NCBI GenBank assembly: GCA_049999805.1 | Contig: JBNGIO010003696.1 | Coordinates: 1 to 34,978, forward strand | DNA: 34,978 bases | Source: Folioceros fuciformis | Lineage: Eukaryota; Anthocerotophyta; Anthocerotopsida; Anthocerotales | Direction: 5' to 3' | In this document: positions 11,001 to 21,900 of the stretch, one piece after another | Layout of the letters: each line of letters begins with the position of its first letter | Position numbering within the stretch: position 1 is the stretch's first letter | Notes under the pieces: generated by a model | What the model saw: the letters and a program-made list of their open reading frames with translations, nothing else | The model's database searches: none | Told to the model about the DNA's origin: nothing | Position numbers and translations under genes: made by a program

Positions 11001-11522
11001 GGAAACGGGCATCCACACTGGGATTCTTCATATAAGGGATAGCTGCAGAATCACAGTAAGACCAGGCTCAATATCAGTACCACCGCAGTTGAATGCCACA
11101 TCTCCCTCCAGAACCAAGAAGTCCCTCTCACCGAACCAGCCGCCCCAGTCATCTCCACTCTGGAGCAACAGATCCCCGTACTTCTCGAAAAAGTCTATGA
11201 CTCTGTCAGCTCGACCTTTCTGTACCGCATGCACGATGTAGTAGCGGTTCAGGGACGATTCAAGCTTCCTCAGAGTCCCCTGGAAGTGCGTCTCTACCCT
11301 GGGTAGGAGAGACTGCTTCAAGGATACCATCAAACTCCTCAACTTGTCTGCCTCGAATTTCGGCACATAGACAAAGAACAGCAACTCCACAACCTTGTCA
11401 ACCTGAAACCCGTGAGAAGAATCTGCAAGCAGCTCTTCCTCAAATGACCGCAGAGTGCTTGAGAAGCCCCGATAGAGCAAAAACTCCTTCACCAAAGTCT
11501 CTCCATACTGCATGCTCTCCAT
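8092..11522 (-). CDS. WDR91: WDR91-type endosomal WD40 protein
   Basis: Homologue of WDR91, an endosomal Rab7 effector that in animals restrains PI3-kinase during early-to-late endosome conversion. Fifteen exons, 5' to 3' on the minus strand: 11522-11132, 11042-10920, 10812-10683, 10533-10262, 10132-10056, 9912-9818, 9738-9633, 9513-9419, 9318-9256, 9157-9082, 8981-8873, 8782-8667, 8580-8522, 8442-8334, 8226-8092; 651 aa. The N-terminus (MESMQYGETLVKEFLLYRGF) and the stretch FTKEWLDTLMVSFRNFLSE match the helical, LisH-like part of plant and animal WDR91. A short coiled coil and a Ser-rich linker follow. WD repeats run from about residue 330 (YAGHTSAITRCRFSASG) to the end (DWHPIQAVYATGSADHSV). 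MESMQ at 11522 is chosen as start because it aligns with the family; an upstream in-frame Met exists at 11594. Introns 2 and 11 have U12-type signals. Confidence 0.9.
8783..8872 (-). other. U12-type GT-AG intron in WDR91 (intron 11)
   Basis: 90-nt intron. On the minus strand the donor reads GTATCCTTGAC, the exact U12 consensus. The 3' part contains TATCCTTAAC, one base off the TTCCTTAAC branch consensus, with its second A 12 nt before the splice acceptor (AAATAG). Splicing at this AG joins RLF to DMNGFQPITGWP, the continuous WD40 sequence expected. A nearer AG (after CCAAAG, 6 nt upstream) also keeps frame, but it gives a two-residue insertion and too short a branch distance. Confidence 0.8.
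10813..10919 (-). other. U12-type AT-AC intron in WDR91 (intron 2)
   Basis: 107-nt intron beginning ATATCCTTG, the exact AT-AC U12 donor consensus, and ending GTGACAC. A branch-like TACTTAAC lies 16 nt (second A) before the acceptor. No GT-AG pair in the region restores the frame. The AT-AC junction joins ATT-C to AT-CTG, giving FDGIHLPSLLRF, which is collinear with plant WDR91 proteins. Confidence 0.85.
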
Positions 11523-12374
11523 GACGGACCTAATCCCCCTTCCAAATTCAGCTGCAATCACCAGGGGCTCACAATTCAGAGCACCTGAATACACCTCGCC
11601 TCACACCCATCCCATTCTTAGAGCTCTCTCCACCGCCTTCCCTACAACCCAGCAACCAGAACCGTCCTCTCTCACAAGCTCCCCTTCGAATGCCTCAGCA
11701 GCTCCGATCCGCAAGTGCTTGCCAGCCACAGCCTCCAGCACCATGAGCCGCAACCACCTGTCCTGAGAGAGAACCCCGTCCCCAGAGGCAGCGGCAATTT
11801 GTCCCACCCACTCCATCATTCATGTGGCTGCTGACTGAAACCATCGGTGGGCTCCCTCCGCGAGAAATGCTGCAATTTGCAGGACCCGAGCCTGCTGAGG
11901 CGGGAGTGTGCAGGCCGACAAGATTCGGACGCAGCGGATGCGCAGCCAGTTTCCCAGTTTGGAGCGTGACTTGAGATGATGGACATCTCCGTGAGTCCTG
12001 GACGTTGCTATCTACTGTTCAGGTGGTCTCCTTTCTTTAAAAAGCAAAGCATTCTGGTCCCCAGGAAGCCTCAGAGAGAGAACAAAATCGTGTCGCAGAG
12101 TCCACCAGGTACAGTAGGAGGAGGGAGATTCGTGCGTGCGTAAGGTGATGAGGCTGCTGCAATTCCAATCCACACACATTTGCTCTGTGCAATCGTCGTT
12201 CCCTGTCTATCCACCGCCTCTGCCTGTGCCTGTGCCGCAGCAAGAGCCTGGCGTCACACCGTACACCCAACGGACGTGTGGGGGACTGGCATCCATCCAC
12301 TGTATGGACGGTTCTTTTTTTTCACCAGGCTTGGCCTTTTACCCCTGGACATAGCCCGAGCAAAGAGGGCAGCC
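11523..12374. promoter_or_regulatory. Divergent region between WDR91 and the pfkB kinase
   Basis: About 850 bp between the two start codons. It must hold both promoters and 5' UTRs. A 72-codon open frame on the minus strand (11601-11819) could be an upstream ORF or 5' UTR of WDR91. I could not join it to the CDS with a plausible intron and do not call it a gene. A GC-rich plus-strand open frame leads into the kinase start. No specific box is claimed. Confidence 0.5.
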
Positions 12375-15047
12375 ATGGCCTTGCTCGCAGCAGAGCTAGC
12401 CAGCAGCATCGTCAGAGGCAAAGCATCTTATGCACTCATTGGTCATGGCAATTCTGAATGTGGGGATGGACGGGTGCCTGATTCTTGGAACAAAAGATGT
12501 GCATTCCCCATGTCCCGGACGAGGCAGCAGTTGGGATGGGCCAGATCTGGGTCCCTCGAGTGGCCAAAGTTCGTGGGCTTGCCTGAACGACAAATGAATG
12601 ATGCATCAAGGAACGATGAATTCGTTGCTGCAACTGAGAATTTCCTACCGTTCATGTGTAGAATTGTAGCAGCACATGCTATGGACACATCAGCTGGAGC
12701 AGTTACTGGAGCTTCTAGCAGTGAGAAGGACAATCAGCTCCGTCTCCCTGAGAAGCGCATTCTGGCGAGATACTGTCTCAAAGATTTGTGCATGACTGCC
12801 TGCTAGTTTTTCTCTTACCGAGTTGTTGTTTGTGTTGTAGGTTGGGTTTGGAGGACTGTGCATGGACTATCTAGCTAGTGTGGACAGGTTTCCTAATCCC
12901 GATGACAAAATCCGATCTACGTCCTTTCAGGTGAGCTCTACAATTTGCAGCAGACCCCGATGCAAGATGGTTTCCAAGAGGTTTGCTCGTGTGTGACACA
13001 GGGGATAAGTTGATCTATCTGTGATGGTTCGTCACGTGTCGATTGCATCTGAACAGGTGCAAGGTGGTGGTTGCGTTGGGAACGCCTTGACTGCAGCGGC
13101 TCGACTTGGATTGAATCCGAGAACTGTGTCAAAGGTAGTCACATTGGTTATGAGCATGGTGCATGTCCTTCGATGCCACCAGGTGCCCTGACCCTGAGGT
13201 TCATGCAGGTGGCTGACGACGGGCCTGGGAAGCAAATACTAGCAGAGTTAGAAGCAGAGGGCATCGACATTTCCAACATTGTGGTGAGTGTTTCATGTCA
13301 TGCTTCCCGGGACTGTTGCTGCTTCTTGTCGTTGGGTACTTGTGTAATCCAGTGTTTGAAAGGGTTATATCTGTCGCAGCTACTCGAAGTTGTTGGTTGT
13401 TTAGATGATGTTGTTGGCCATGCAGGTAGCACCAGGAGGTAATTCCGCGTTCACCTACATCATTGTGGACGAGCAGCAGTAAGTGGACCGGATCCTTTTT
13501 GAACTTTCCTGGTTCATCTCTGTCGATTGGCTGATGTGGCCACACGCATTCGACGTTTGCAGGAAAACACGAACCTGCATCCATACACCCATATCATCTA
13601 CATTCGCAGCAGATGATTTATCTGAAGATGCTGTCCGTCGGGCTCTCCATCAAGCGGACTTGGTCTACTTTGATGGGCGCTTTGGGGATGCTGCACTTGT
13701 TGTTGCCAATCAGGTTACATGCTGTTTTCAAACACCAGGGATCTACAATCATCAGAATATTTGCAGCGTATCCTTACAGTGAAATGCTTCCAGGCAGCAC
13801 GGTTGCAAATCCCAGTACTTGTGGACGCTGAAAACTTCAAGAGGGACAAGCTTACTGAGCTGCTTGGATTTGCCGACTACGTAGTGTGTTCATCCAATTT
13901 TCCAATGGTGAGAAGCGCCAGTGAGTTTCAGACCATTTTCATCCAAACTTGTGACCGCTGATGTAAGTGGGGTTGTGTACCGACTTCCAATGCCAGGGAT
14001 GGACAGGGACCAGCAACCTGGCTGAAGCTTTGCTGGCAATGGCCTTGAATTTGCCTCAAATGAAGTTCTTGATCGTGACACTCGGTGGCGCTGGATGTGT
14101 GATGCTTGAACGAGCAATTACAGGTCCCTCTACCTGTACCATCTCCAGTCCTCTTTTGTGTTGCCTCCTGTCTTTTTCTTTCAATGCTTTTAGTGATCCT
14201 GTCGAACTCCCTGGCGCCGGATGTGTAATGATGGAAAGAGCAGTTCTAGGCCCCCCTGCCGTCACCCGCCTCCCCCCCTTTTTGTGTTACCTTCCGTTGC
14301 CCTTCTTACGATGACTTCAGTGGTCCTGTCACACAGTCTAAAAGCTTTTCAAATCCCAATGCTTTGTAGATCTGTACAGATCCTCGAGAGGCTGAGAGTA
14401 TGGACGTACAGACAACCTTGGAGTCATTGAAGCAAGAAGTCAAGCAAAGGAACAACAAGCAGCCTTCTGTTGCTTCTTCCAAGGTGGGAAGAATTCTCCC
14501 AGTCGTTGGTGGTGAAAGGAGGTGAAAGAGGGATCTTTTGGGCCAACCTTGAAAGCAGTTCTGTAAGTATCGTGCCTCACGTTCAGGTGGGTAGACTGAG
14601 GACACATGCTTCTGGAGGCCAAGAAGTGGCAGGACGACTTCTGTTGGGAACGGCTGAGGAGATCCCTCCTGCCGAGCTCGTGGATACGACAGGAGCAGGA
14701 GATGCGTTCATCGGCGGTGTCATGTATTGTAAGCAGCTGCTTCTGTCTGGTTCCTTGCTCGAACACTCAAGGTTAGCCAGCTTATCTTGTGTTTCTTGAT
14801 CCTGCAGCATTGTGCGCTGGATACCCAGTGGAAAAGATGCTTCCCCTCGCAGCTGTTGTGGTACAACACAATCCTTTACAGGCAGCTTCTTCGTTGAAGT
14901 GTGTTCACTTTTTCCAACTTGGTGTATCCTCGCTTCGTTTGTAACCAAAGCGCTTGGTTCGTTCAGGCTGCCTCATGTTGCCGAGGTCTGGGTGCGCGGA
15001 CTAGTCTTCCACTTCGTGTGGACTCCAAGTTGTTGCCGTTTCTGTAG
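12375..15047 (+). CDS. pfkB-family carbohydrate kinase (fructokinase/ribokinase superfamily)
   Basis: Phosphorylates a sugar or nucleoside-like substrate; the substrate is not determined. Twelve exons: 12375-12764, 12841-12930, 13057-13134, 13209-13283, 13426-13478, 13563-13713, 13794-13907, 13997-14123, 14380-14483, 14587-14728, 14808-14860, 14967-15047; 485 aa. Visible are the first pfkB signature region (QGGGCVGNALTAAARLG), DAENFKRDK, VTLGGAGCVMLER and the catalytic second signature DTTGAGDAF (about residue 430; the Asp is the likely base). It most resembles the uncharacterised plant pfkB group I associate with Arabidopsis At5g43910, not the plastid FLN proteins. The first ~120 residues are non-conserved and may be a targeting region. 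Intron 1 has to use a GC donor (CTG/GCGAGA), because phase 0 is required and no GT fits. The exon 9/10 junction is the least certain. A tandem duplication of the exon 8 end sits in intron 8. Confidence 0.85.
14081..14332 (+). repeat. 126-bp tandem duplication spanning the exon 8 / intron 8 boundary of the pfkB gene
   Basis: Copy 1 (14081-14206) covers the last codons of exon 8 plus the start of intron 8. Copy 2 (14207 to about 14332) repeats it at roughly 75% identity by eye with a constant 126-bp offset. Copy 1 encodes LGGAGCVMLERAIT followed by donor GTCCCT. Copy 2 encodes LPGAGCVMMERAVLG without a stop, but the donor position reads GCCCCC. The second copy is therefore probably a dead or rarely used duplicate exon end lying inside the intron. 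Confidence 0.85.
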
Positions 15048-15273
15048 AAAAAATGGATCTCGGTTTTCTGTTTGCTGGCCTGAGACGGTAACACACTCAG
15101 ATGTGATGCCACACATTCTCAGCATTCATAGGCAGATTACACGGTGGTCACTCGAGGAACGACTACGGTGCTGACCATGTGTCTCATGACTTGCCTTTAC
15201 AATTCTCCCGTGGGATTACACGGAGTATCTGGAACAAAACTGGAACGCATTGCACGCCTGAAACTACCCTCCA

Positions 15274-16767
15274 TCAAAACCAATTTGAAACTTCGTAGTC
15301 CCTGAATCCACGCAAGTAGGTCTCCATCATCTCTCGTGATTTTTCCCACTGCAATGCCCCGACTATCTCGCATGGAGTTCTCCTCTCATTCTGCAGGCCA
15401 CCATAGCGGACGGCCATGAGTGTTGGCAGCAGCAAAATGATGTCACGAACTATGCTTGATAAGCAGACATCGTTCCTTACTTGGTGTATGATGCGGAAGG
15501 AGTTGCCATCGTCTCTAACAATGAGCAGATCGTCAGACCTGTCACGTTTCTTCCCCCCTGGCACATGTACCTGCACAAATATCCTCCGTCATTGACAGCG
15601 GACCCACAAAAACCACAGTGTCCTCGTCATGTGCCACACAAGCTTCTCAGGTCTTTCCTACCTCAACAGGTGCCCTGGATATGGTCTTGGTCCTCGTGTC
15701 AATGACATAAACTTCCTCAAAGTCCAATACGAAGTCGTAGTCATCGTGTCGTCTGTTCCTGTAGTGCTTCATGAGGAACACCTGCTAATGGTGGTAGATC
15801 CAGGTAAGAGATTCTCCACGTAGGACTGCACATCATAGTTGCTCGGGAAGCAAAACACTTGGAAACGACAGCACAGAGAAGAGCATAAGCGCTTTGCTTT
15901 CAAGCAAGGCGGCAACCTTCATGACATGCTTCTCATTCTTGCTCATGGGTGATCGAGGAGGACCCGCCGGAAGCTCCGAATTACAGATGTACTCGTAATT
16001 GCTCATCGTCAGTCGAATAGGCTGCAAGTAGAGGTACCTACCCTCAGCTCCAGACACCTCACATCCTGCACGCACAACAATACCAGCAAGGGGTCCATGT
16101 ACGTACCTTCGTGGGCATCTTCCCTTGCTTCTTCGGAATAGCATACACATCTGTATCAGGGGGTGTGACGTACATCTGCAACATCAACAGACATCCAGAG
16201 GTGAGGAGCAGAACATACCCTGCATCACACCCACCAACATCCTCCAGGACGACAACCCACCTCTCCAAAATCGTACACATCCCCATCAGGATCTTCCACC
16301 TTCCTGATGAAGAAATCACACTGATGGAGGCTGATCTTGTGGAAGTCTTCCTCCTTGATCTTGTAATCCACCACCGTCTCCACCTGGTCCCCTTCAGTTA
16401 AATCCAAAGTCTTGCTTTGGCGGGTCAACAGGAAACTCTCCACGGGCAGGTCGGGCTCGGGATCGTAGTCCCGCATGTCATTCTCGTCCTCGTCGTCCTC
16501 AGGCGAGTCAAGCTCGTAGTCCACAGCGTCCTCCACCTCGAAGTCGTCCTCCGACGCCTGCAGCTTCCAGGCCTGCTTCTCTCTCAGCCTCGTCGGGGCC
16601 GGCAGATTCCTGTTCCCCACCCTCTCTCCTCTGCAGCGCAGAATGTGGGTGGGGGCGCGAGCCCGGGCCACCACCTGCCTCCTCGCAGCCACCCGGACAA
16701 CAGCCCGAGTCGCCACAGCAGCCGGCAAAGTAGGCAGCGCTGGCCCCAGCCGCACCCCGCTCGCCAT
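15274..16767 (-). CDS. PAP8: Plastid RNA-polymerase-associated protein pTAC6/PAP8
   Basis: Homologue of pTAC6/PAP8, a component of the plastid-encoded RNA polymerase complex needed for chloroplast gene expression and greening in Arabidopsis. Six exons on the minus strand: 16767-16261, 16175-16107, 16021-15917, 15781-15668, 15570-15481, 15390-15274; 333 aa, close to the Arabidopsis length. Family hallmarks in order: an acidic region (SPEDDEDENDMRDYDPEPD), FHKISLHQCDFFIRKVEDPD, MYVTPPDTDVYAIPK, VFLMKHYRNRR, DFVLDFEEVYVID, VPGGKKRDRSDDLLIVRD and the C-terminal EVSNWF. The chosen start, MASGVRLGPALP, opens an Arg/Ala-rich plastid transit-like segment; further in-frame Mets at 16830 and 16794 are alternatives. 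The basic KKRDR lies where I believe the nuclear localisation signal of the dual-targeted Arabidopsis protein is. The gene is divergent from CNX2. Confidence 0.93.
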
Positions 16768-16899
16768 GCCCCTGCTGCTTCCTGCGCAATTCATGCAACC
16801 TGACTGGTGAACCAGATCCTTCACACCCACCTGCCGTGCTCCTAACGCTTCCCGGGCTCAGCTCAAAGTGAGCACGGATGTCGAACACCGACCCCGGGT
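16768..16899. promoter_or_regulatory. Compact bidirectional promoter, PAP8 / CNX2
   Basis: Only 132 bp separate the start codons of the minus-strand PAP8 gene and the plus-strand CNX2 gene, so both 5' UTRs and core promoters must lie here or overlap the coding exons. The sequence is GC-rich with no TATA box that I can see. If the upstream PAP8 Met at 16830 is used, only 69 bp remain. Confidence 0.65.
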
Positions 16900-18533
16900 A
16901 TGACCATGACAAGTAGGCTCAGATTCCGCCTTGCCCGGACCCTCGCATCCGCTCTCTGTCGTCCTGCCGGGTCTGGCTCCCCTTGGTCTGGGTCTGTGCC
17001 GCGCGGGGGTTGGAATCCTGAGTCCTGCGAGCCTTCCAATTCGGCTTGCGGTGGTGGGTGGAGATGGGTTCCCGAGAGCAGGACATTCAGCTCTGCATCC
17101 GCAACGGCGAGCGTGAGAGAGGAGGAAATGGCGGGGGACGAGGCTGCGGTGTCGGAGATGTTGGTGGACTCGCATGGCAGGAAGCATACATACCTCAGGA
17201 TTTCTCTCACAGAGAAATGCAATCTCCGGTGCCAGTATTGCATGCCGGAGGAAGGGGTAGCTTTGACGCAGGATTCCAGGCTTCTGGGGAAGGATGAGGT
17301 GGTTCGACTGGGTGGGTTGTTTGTGCGGGGAGGGGTGAGCAAAATCAGGCTCACGGGAGGGGAGCCCACCATCGCCAAGGACCTGGAGGACATTTGCTGG
17401 GAGTTGGGGAGGATGGAGGGGCTGAAGACTCTTGCCATGACCACTAATGGGCTCATCCTGGCCAGGAAGCTAGAGGCTATCAAGGCTGCAGGATTGAACT
17501 TGCTCAACATCAGCTTGGACACTCTGGTGCCGGCGAAATTCGAGTTTTTGACGAGGAGGAAGGGGCATTCGAGGGTGCTCAATTCAATCCAGACTGCATT
17601 GGACCTGGGATTCCAGCCAGTGAAGGTGCGACACAATGTTGGGTTGTTGAGATGGTGTTTTCAATTCATCCGGCATGTGGGAGAGCTGACGTTGCTGTGA
17701 CGTCTGACTGTGGATGTGGACAGGTGAATTGTGTGGTGATGCGTGGGTTTAATGACGATGAAATTTTGGATTTCGTGGAGCTCACCAGAGACAGGTTGAT
17801 CAATGTCCGGTTCATTGAGTTCATGCCCTTCGATGGCAACGTGTGGAACTCCAAGAAGCTGGTGTCGTATGCAGAGATGCTGGCGAAAGTGGTATGTTTT
17901 GATGGATGTCATGTGGGGTCTTGTGAAGCTCGCAAACCACATGGAACGAGCCTTGAAAACTGGGTTGTGATGCTTGCTCACGCAGAGGGAGCATCATCCA
18001 AGCCTGTACAGACTCCGAGACCATCCCACGGACACAGCCAAGAACTTCCGCGTGGATGGCTTCCAGGGCTCGGTGTCCTTCATCACCTCCATGACGGAGC
18101 ACTTTTGCGGGGGATGCAACCGTCTGCGGCTCATGGCTGATGGCAACTTCAAAGTGTGCCTGTTTGGCCCAGCAGAGGTTCTGACATGCCCACACCGCAT
18201 CACCTGCCCTGCCCTGTCCTTGTTGTGGTGAGCTTTCCTGACCCAGCAGCTCCCTGCCCTTGCTTCAGGTGAGCTTGAGAGATGCGTTGCGCTCCGGGGC
18301 GGACGACTCCGAGCTGAAGGGAATCATTGCAGCAGCGGTGAGACCCCTCTCCAACCTTCCTGTTGCATCGAGTACAGGTTGCCTCCTGTACTGGATGCAG
18401 CTGAGGCACTTCACATTTCCTGAGCTCAGCCTTTGCCGGGCTGGTGCAGGTGCGGAGGAAGAAGGCTGCGCACGCAGGCATGTTCGAGCTTGCCAGGACC
18501 CAGAACAGGCCGATGATCCACATCGGTGGCTGA
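16900..18533 (+). CDS. CNX2: GTP 3',8-cyclase, molybdenum cofactor biosynthesis (CNX2/MoaA)
   Basis: Radical-SAM enzyme converting GTP to 3',8-cyclo-GTP, the first step of molybdenum cofactor synthesis; in plants it acts in mitochondria. Five exons: 16900-17625, 17724-17891, 17986-18177, 18269-18337, 18450-18533; 412 aa. The N-terminal SAM-binding [4Fe-4S] motif is C107-x3-C111-x2-C114 (CNLRCQYC). The MoaA-specific C-terminal cluster is C339-x2-C342-x13-C356 ([19 protein letters not shown]). The GGEP motif (LTGGEPTIA) and the C-terminal GG, required for activity in the family, are present. The first ~80 residues ([20 protein letters not shown]) look like a mitochondrial presequence; the Met two codons later (16906) is equally possible. 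The exon 3 donor (GAG/GTTCTG) is weak but is the only frame-keeping choice. Confidence 0.95.
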
Positions 18534-18985
18534 TTCCAGAATCCAGCACCCGAGGGATTCTGCTTTCTTGTACCATCGTTCCGGAACATGACAAACTTGT
18601 GTTCCCTTGTATGTACCACCATCTTGTAACCTGTCAAGGTTTCCTGTATCAAATTCCCATGAATGAAAACTGTTTTGGCTCCCCATCTCAGTTCAGTTCA
18701 GTTTGTCTTTTGTTGAGGTCAACGGATCCGTTTTTGCCGGCAATTTGTTCCGATGTCTCCTGCAGGCAGTAAGTATGTAGCCGATGTGCGCTTCTGAGGT
18801 TCTTCTTACGGGCTTCCTCTACAAACCCGCCAGAGAAGCAAACTCGCCTGGAAAAGAGGTTAAGAACTATCAGCGCCAGAACAAAGTGCAGCCATTTTGG
18901 TGGCATCACTCCGTTCCCAGCTACGGCAGCCCAGGTCTAGACGGCAACAAACAAGTTCAAGCCATCCATCTCCTGAAGGGAAAAA
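18534..18985. other. Spacer between CNX2 and CCDC146
   Basis: About 450 bp between two genes in the same direction. It presumably contains the CNX2 3' UTR and the CCDC146 promoter and 5' UTR. Open frames here are short and show nothing I recognise. Confidence 0.6.
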
Positions 18986-21900
18986 ATGAAGAAGAAGGCA
19001 AAGCAACATTCTTTGAAGACGGATGGGGAAGGATCATCTTCATTCGAGCCTAAGGAAGTGGTGGACTTGACTACTGACATTTCCAAGTTAAAAGTAGTAT
19101 TAGACCTGGACGACATGGTGAAGAACAAGGCAATAGGGCCCGACGCAGCAGAGAAAGCTCGAAAACAGTATCCCCTTCTTCCTCCCTCTCTTCCCTTACA
19201 ACCACAAGATCGGAGGCATAACATTTGCAAAGACCTAACATTGCACCAATCCCAGGTACGAAGAACTCCGCCATGCAGTCATTCGCAACGTTGCTACAGA
19301 ACGGAGCTTAGAAATCGAAAGCCAAAAGCTGGCCATCCAACTCCAGGTTTGTATGTTCTTTAAGGCTACAAGATCTTGGATGAATTTCCACTTGCTTGAA
19401 AGAAAGGGTAGGCTAGTTGCGACGTCCTATCCCACCCCATGCTGAGACAAAAATCTTATCGTATGCCTAGGGATCTGCAAGTTGGATAGGAGGAACCTGA
19501 GCTGTGATCCATGGAATTCCGCAGAAGGAGCAAATTGAATACAGGAAGCTTGTCGCGGAATCGAAAGAAGAAGAAACAACTCTGGATCTTCTCCGCGAAG
19601 ATCACGAACAAGCAGAGCAGGAATCGGCACTTTGCAGGTACACAAAACCGTTCCACCCCTCTCCTTCCCGCTCAATCAACAACTGAGAATGCTCTTCTCC
19701 TTCTTCCCTTGCCACTAGCTTTTCATGCACACAAATTTTAGGGAAAAGGAAAATACGTGGTTAATTGAGACGAGTGAGCTAGTGAGAATATCAGAAGAGC
19801 ATAAAAAGAGAATTGAAGAAATAGAGAAAGAGCATGCCGCTGCAATAGCTCCCGTTGTTCATCAGCTAAAAGTAAATAGCAGTAAATAGCATGAGAGAAA
19901 GATGTTTGTGAAGCCATATAGTTTAAGCATTCTCACAAAATTTAAAAAATTCTTCATTCATAATTTTATTTTCTTGTCAATGTAGTTGGAGATTGCTGAC
20001 TTCGTGGATAAAATGAGCAAAGACAAAACACGTATCGAACAAATGACAAAAGAGGTAAATGGTTAGCATTTTTTTATATTTTTCCTATTTTATATATTTA
20101 TAAATATATTTACATTTTTTGTTATAGCTCGACGAAATTCGGGAAAAGCTTGAGATAGTTGAAGCCGAAGTTGGGCAATTAGTGTCGGAAAAGATAGAGA
20201 ACGACAGTGAATTAATCAATTTTGAAGGAGTTCCTGAAAGATATCGAAAGCAGGTATAATGCAATATCTATATTTATTTATTTATTTAAATTACATCTTA
20301 ATTATCGCTACATATGTGTGACTAATAATCAGATTTTCTTTTTGAATTTGTAGACGGATATTTTAATTAATGCTCTATCTAATCTTCGATTATCCGATGC
20401 TCGTCATGTGGGCAAGGTATGAGGAAGATTCATACTCATAAACTTATCAAACTAGTTAAAATGCACTTAAGATGAGTGATTACATCTAACAAAAAGTGTA
20501 ATATTCTTAACTATTATAAATAATATTAATTCAAACCTTTATTTTGGGTTTGTTTCCAGCTTGATGAGCTTGACCATGAGATAGTCAATGTAAACAAAAG
20601 CATTGAAGAGTTAACAGGGGAGTACGAAAGGGGTTCCATGTATGTGGATAGGTCGTTTTTGCTGATTGAACAAAAGGTAGATAAATCTATATTTTGATGT
20701 TCTTCTTTCACAACCATAATCATCAATGTGTGCTTTTTGCAAAGAAAGAGAAGAGAAGTAGAGTGAAAATTGGCAAACTTGTTTTGATATATTGCATCTG
20801 AAACGTTGAAGTGTCAAAGGAGCGAGCAATTGAGGAACTGCAAAGAGACCAAGAGATGGCTACGATTGAAGCAGATCAATATATTGCAGATAAGGTATGG
20901 GTTTGGATCACATTTGTGGAGATGGGTGGGTGAGGTGAGTAGAGTAGAGTTGATGGAGAACTGAAGTATGTTATTGGTTGTTGAATGAGGGTAGGTCAAT
21001 TTAGAGATGCAGTTGAAGGCTGTCTTGACAGATTTGAAACTGGAGCAAGATAATTTGGCCCAACATGTGAAGGAGAAAGATAAGGTGCTTCGGAGATTGA
21101 AGAATGACGAACTGCTTGTAAAGCAAATTCAAGGGCATATTCCGTGTCTTTTGAATGAAAGAGAGTCCCTTCAACATGAGGTTAGTTTACTTCATGGGTA
21201 GGTTGTGAGATTTTGTGAGTGTGGAATAGAAGCTTACTTTGTTCCATGTTCTTTTGGAAGCTATTAGTGATTATAACTAAGAAAACCAAGGCGACTCAAA
21301 TAGCGAATGATTTGAGGAAAGAGATTGATTCTCACACACATAATTTCCTGGTTGTGGAAAAATGGGGAAAAGAGCTTGCCCAGAAAGTACATGAAGGGCA
21401 TGGATTGGTATGTTTCTTGTACCCTTAACATGAACACCTGATACAAACTAGGAAAGACTTTGAACTGAATGTACCTAATGATAGAGCTGTAAGTACCTGA
21501 TGATACCTTATTACAGATACTTAGACTTGAGTTAGATATTGCGGAGTCGGCTGATTTGCAAAGAGCAAGAGACCAACAGATTGTAGAAATGGTTAAGATC
21601 TGTCAAAGAATGAATCGGCAAGTTTGCTTGAAGGTAGTGCTTGATTATCCTGTGATAGTGGATTTTTATGTTTAAATGTATGTATGTTTAACACATTGAG
21701 CATCAGACAAATATGTGGAAAGAGGCCTTGGAAAGAGTACGCGCACATGATATATTTATCACGTTTCTGCGCAAAAGAGAGGACGAAATAGCCAAACGAT
21801 CCAAGAAGTTTGACACCCTCTTCCGACTCATTAAAAGCCAACGCAATAAGTTCAAGCAGCTTTCTCAGGTTAGGATGATCTGAAAGCTTTGAGGAAAGAA

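Noticed and set aside
11601-11819. A 72-codon minus-strand frame just upstream of WDR91.
   Set aside because: It could be an upstream ORF, but joining it to the CDS would need a ~22-nt intron and the family begins at MESMQ, so it is not annotated as a gene.
14503-14586. An open stretch reading SLVVKGGERGIFWANLE that resembles a pfkB strand, upstream of and in frame with exon 10.
   Set aside because: Including it would leave a 19-nt intron after exon 9, and joining it to exon 8 breaks phase. The VTLGGAGCVMLER strand of exon 8 already fills that role.
19168-19255. CCDC146 intron 1 begins GTATCCCC and has GACCTAAC near its end.
   Set aside because: The donor departs from the consensus at base 7 and the branch matches only five of nine positions, so I do not call it U12.
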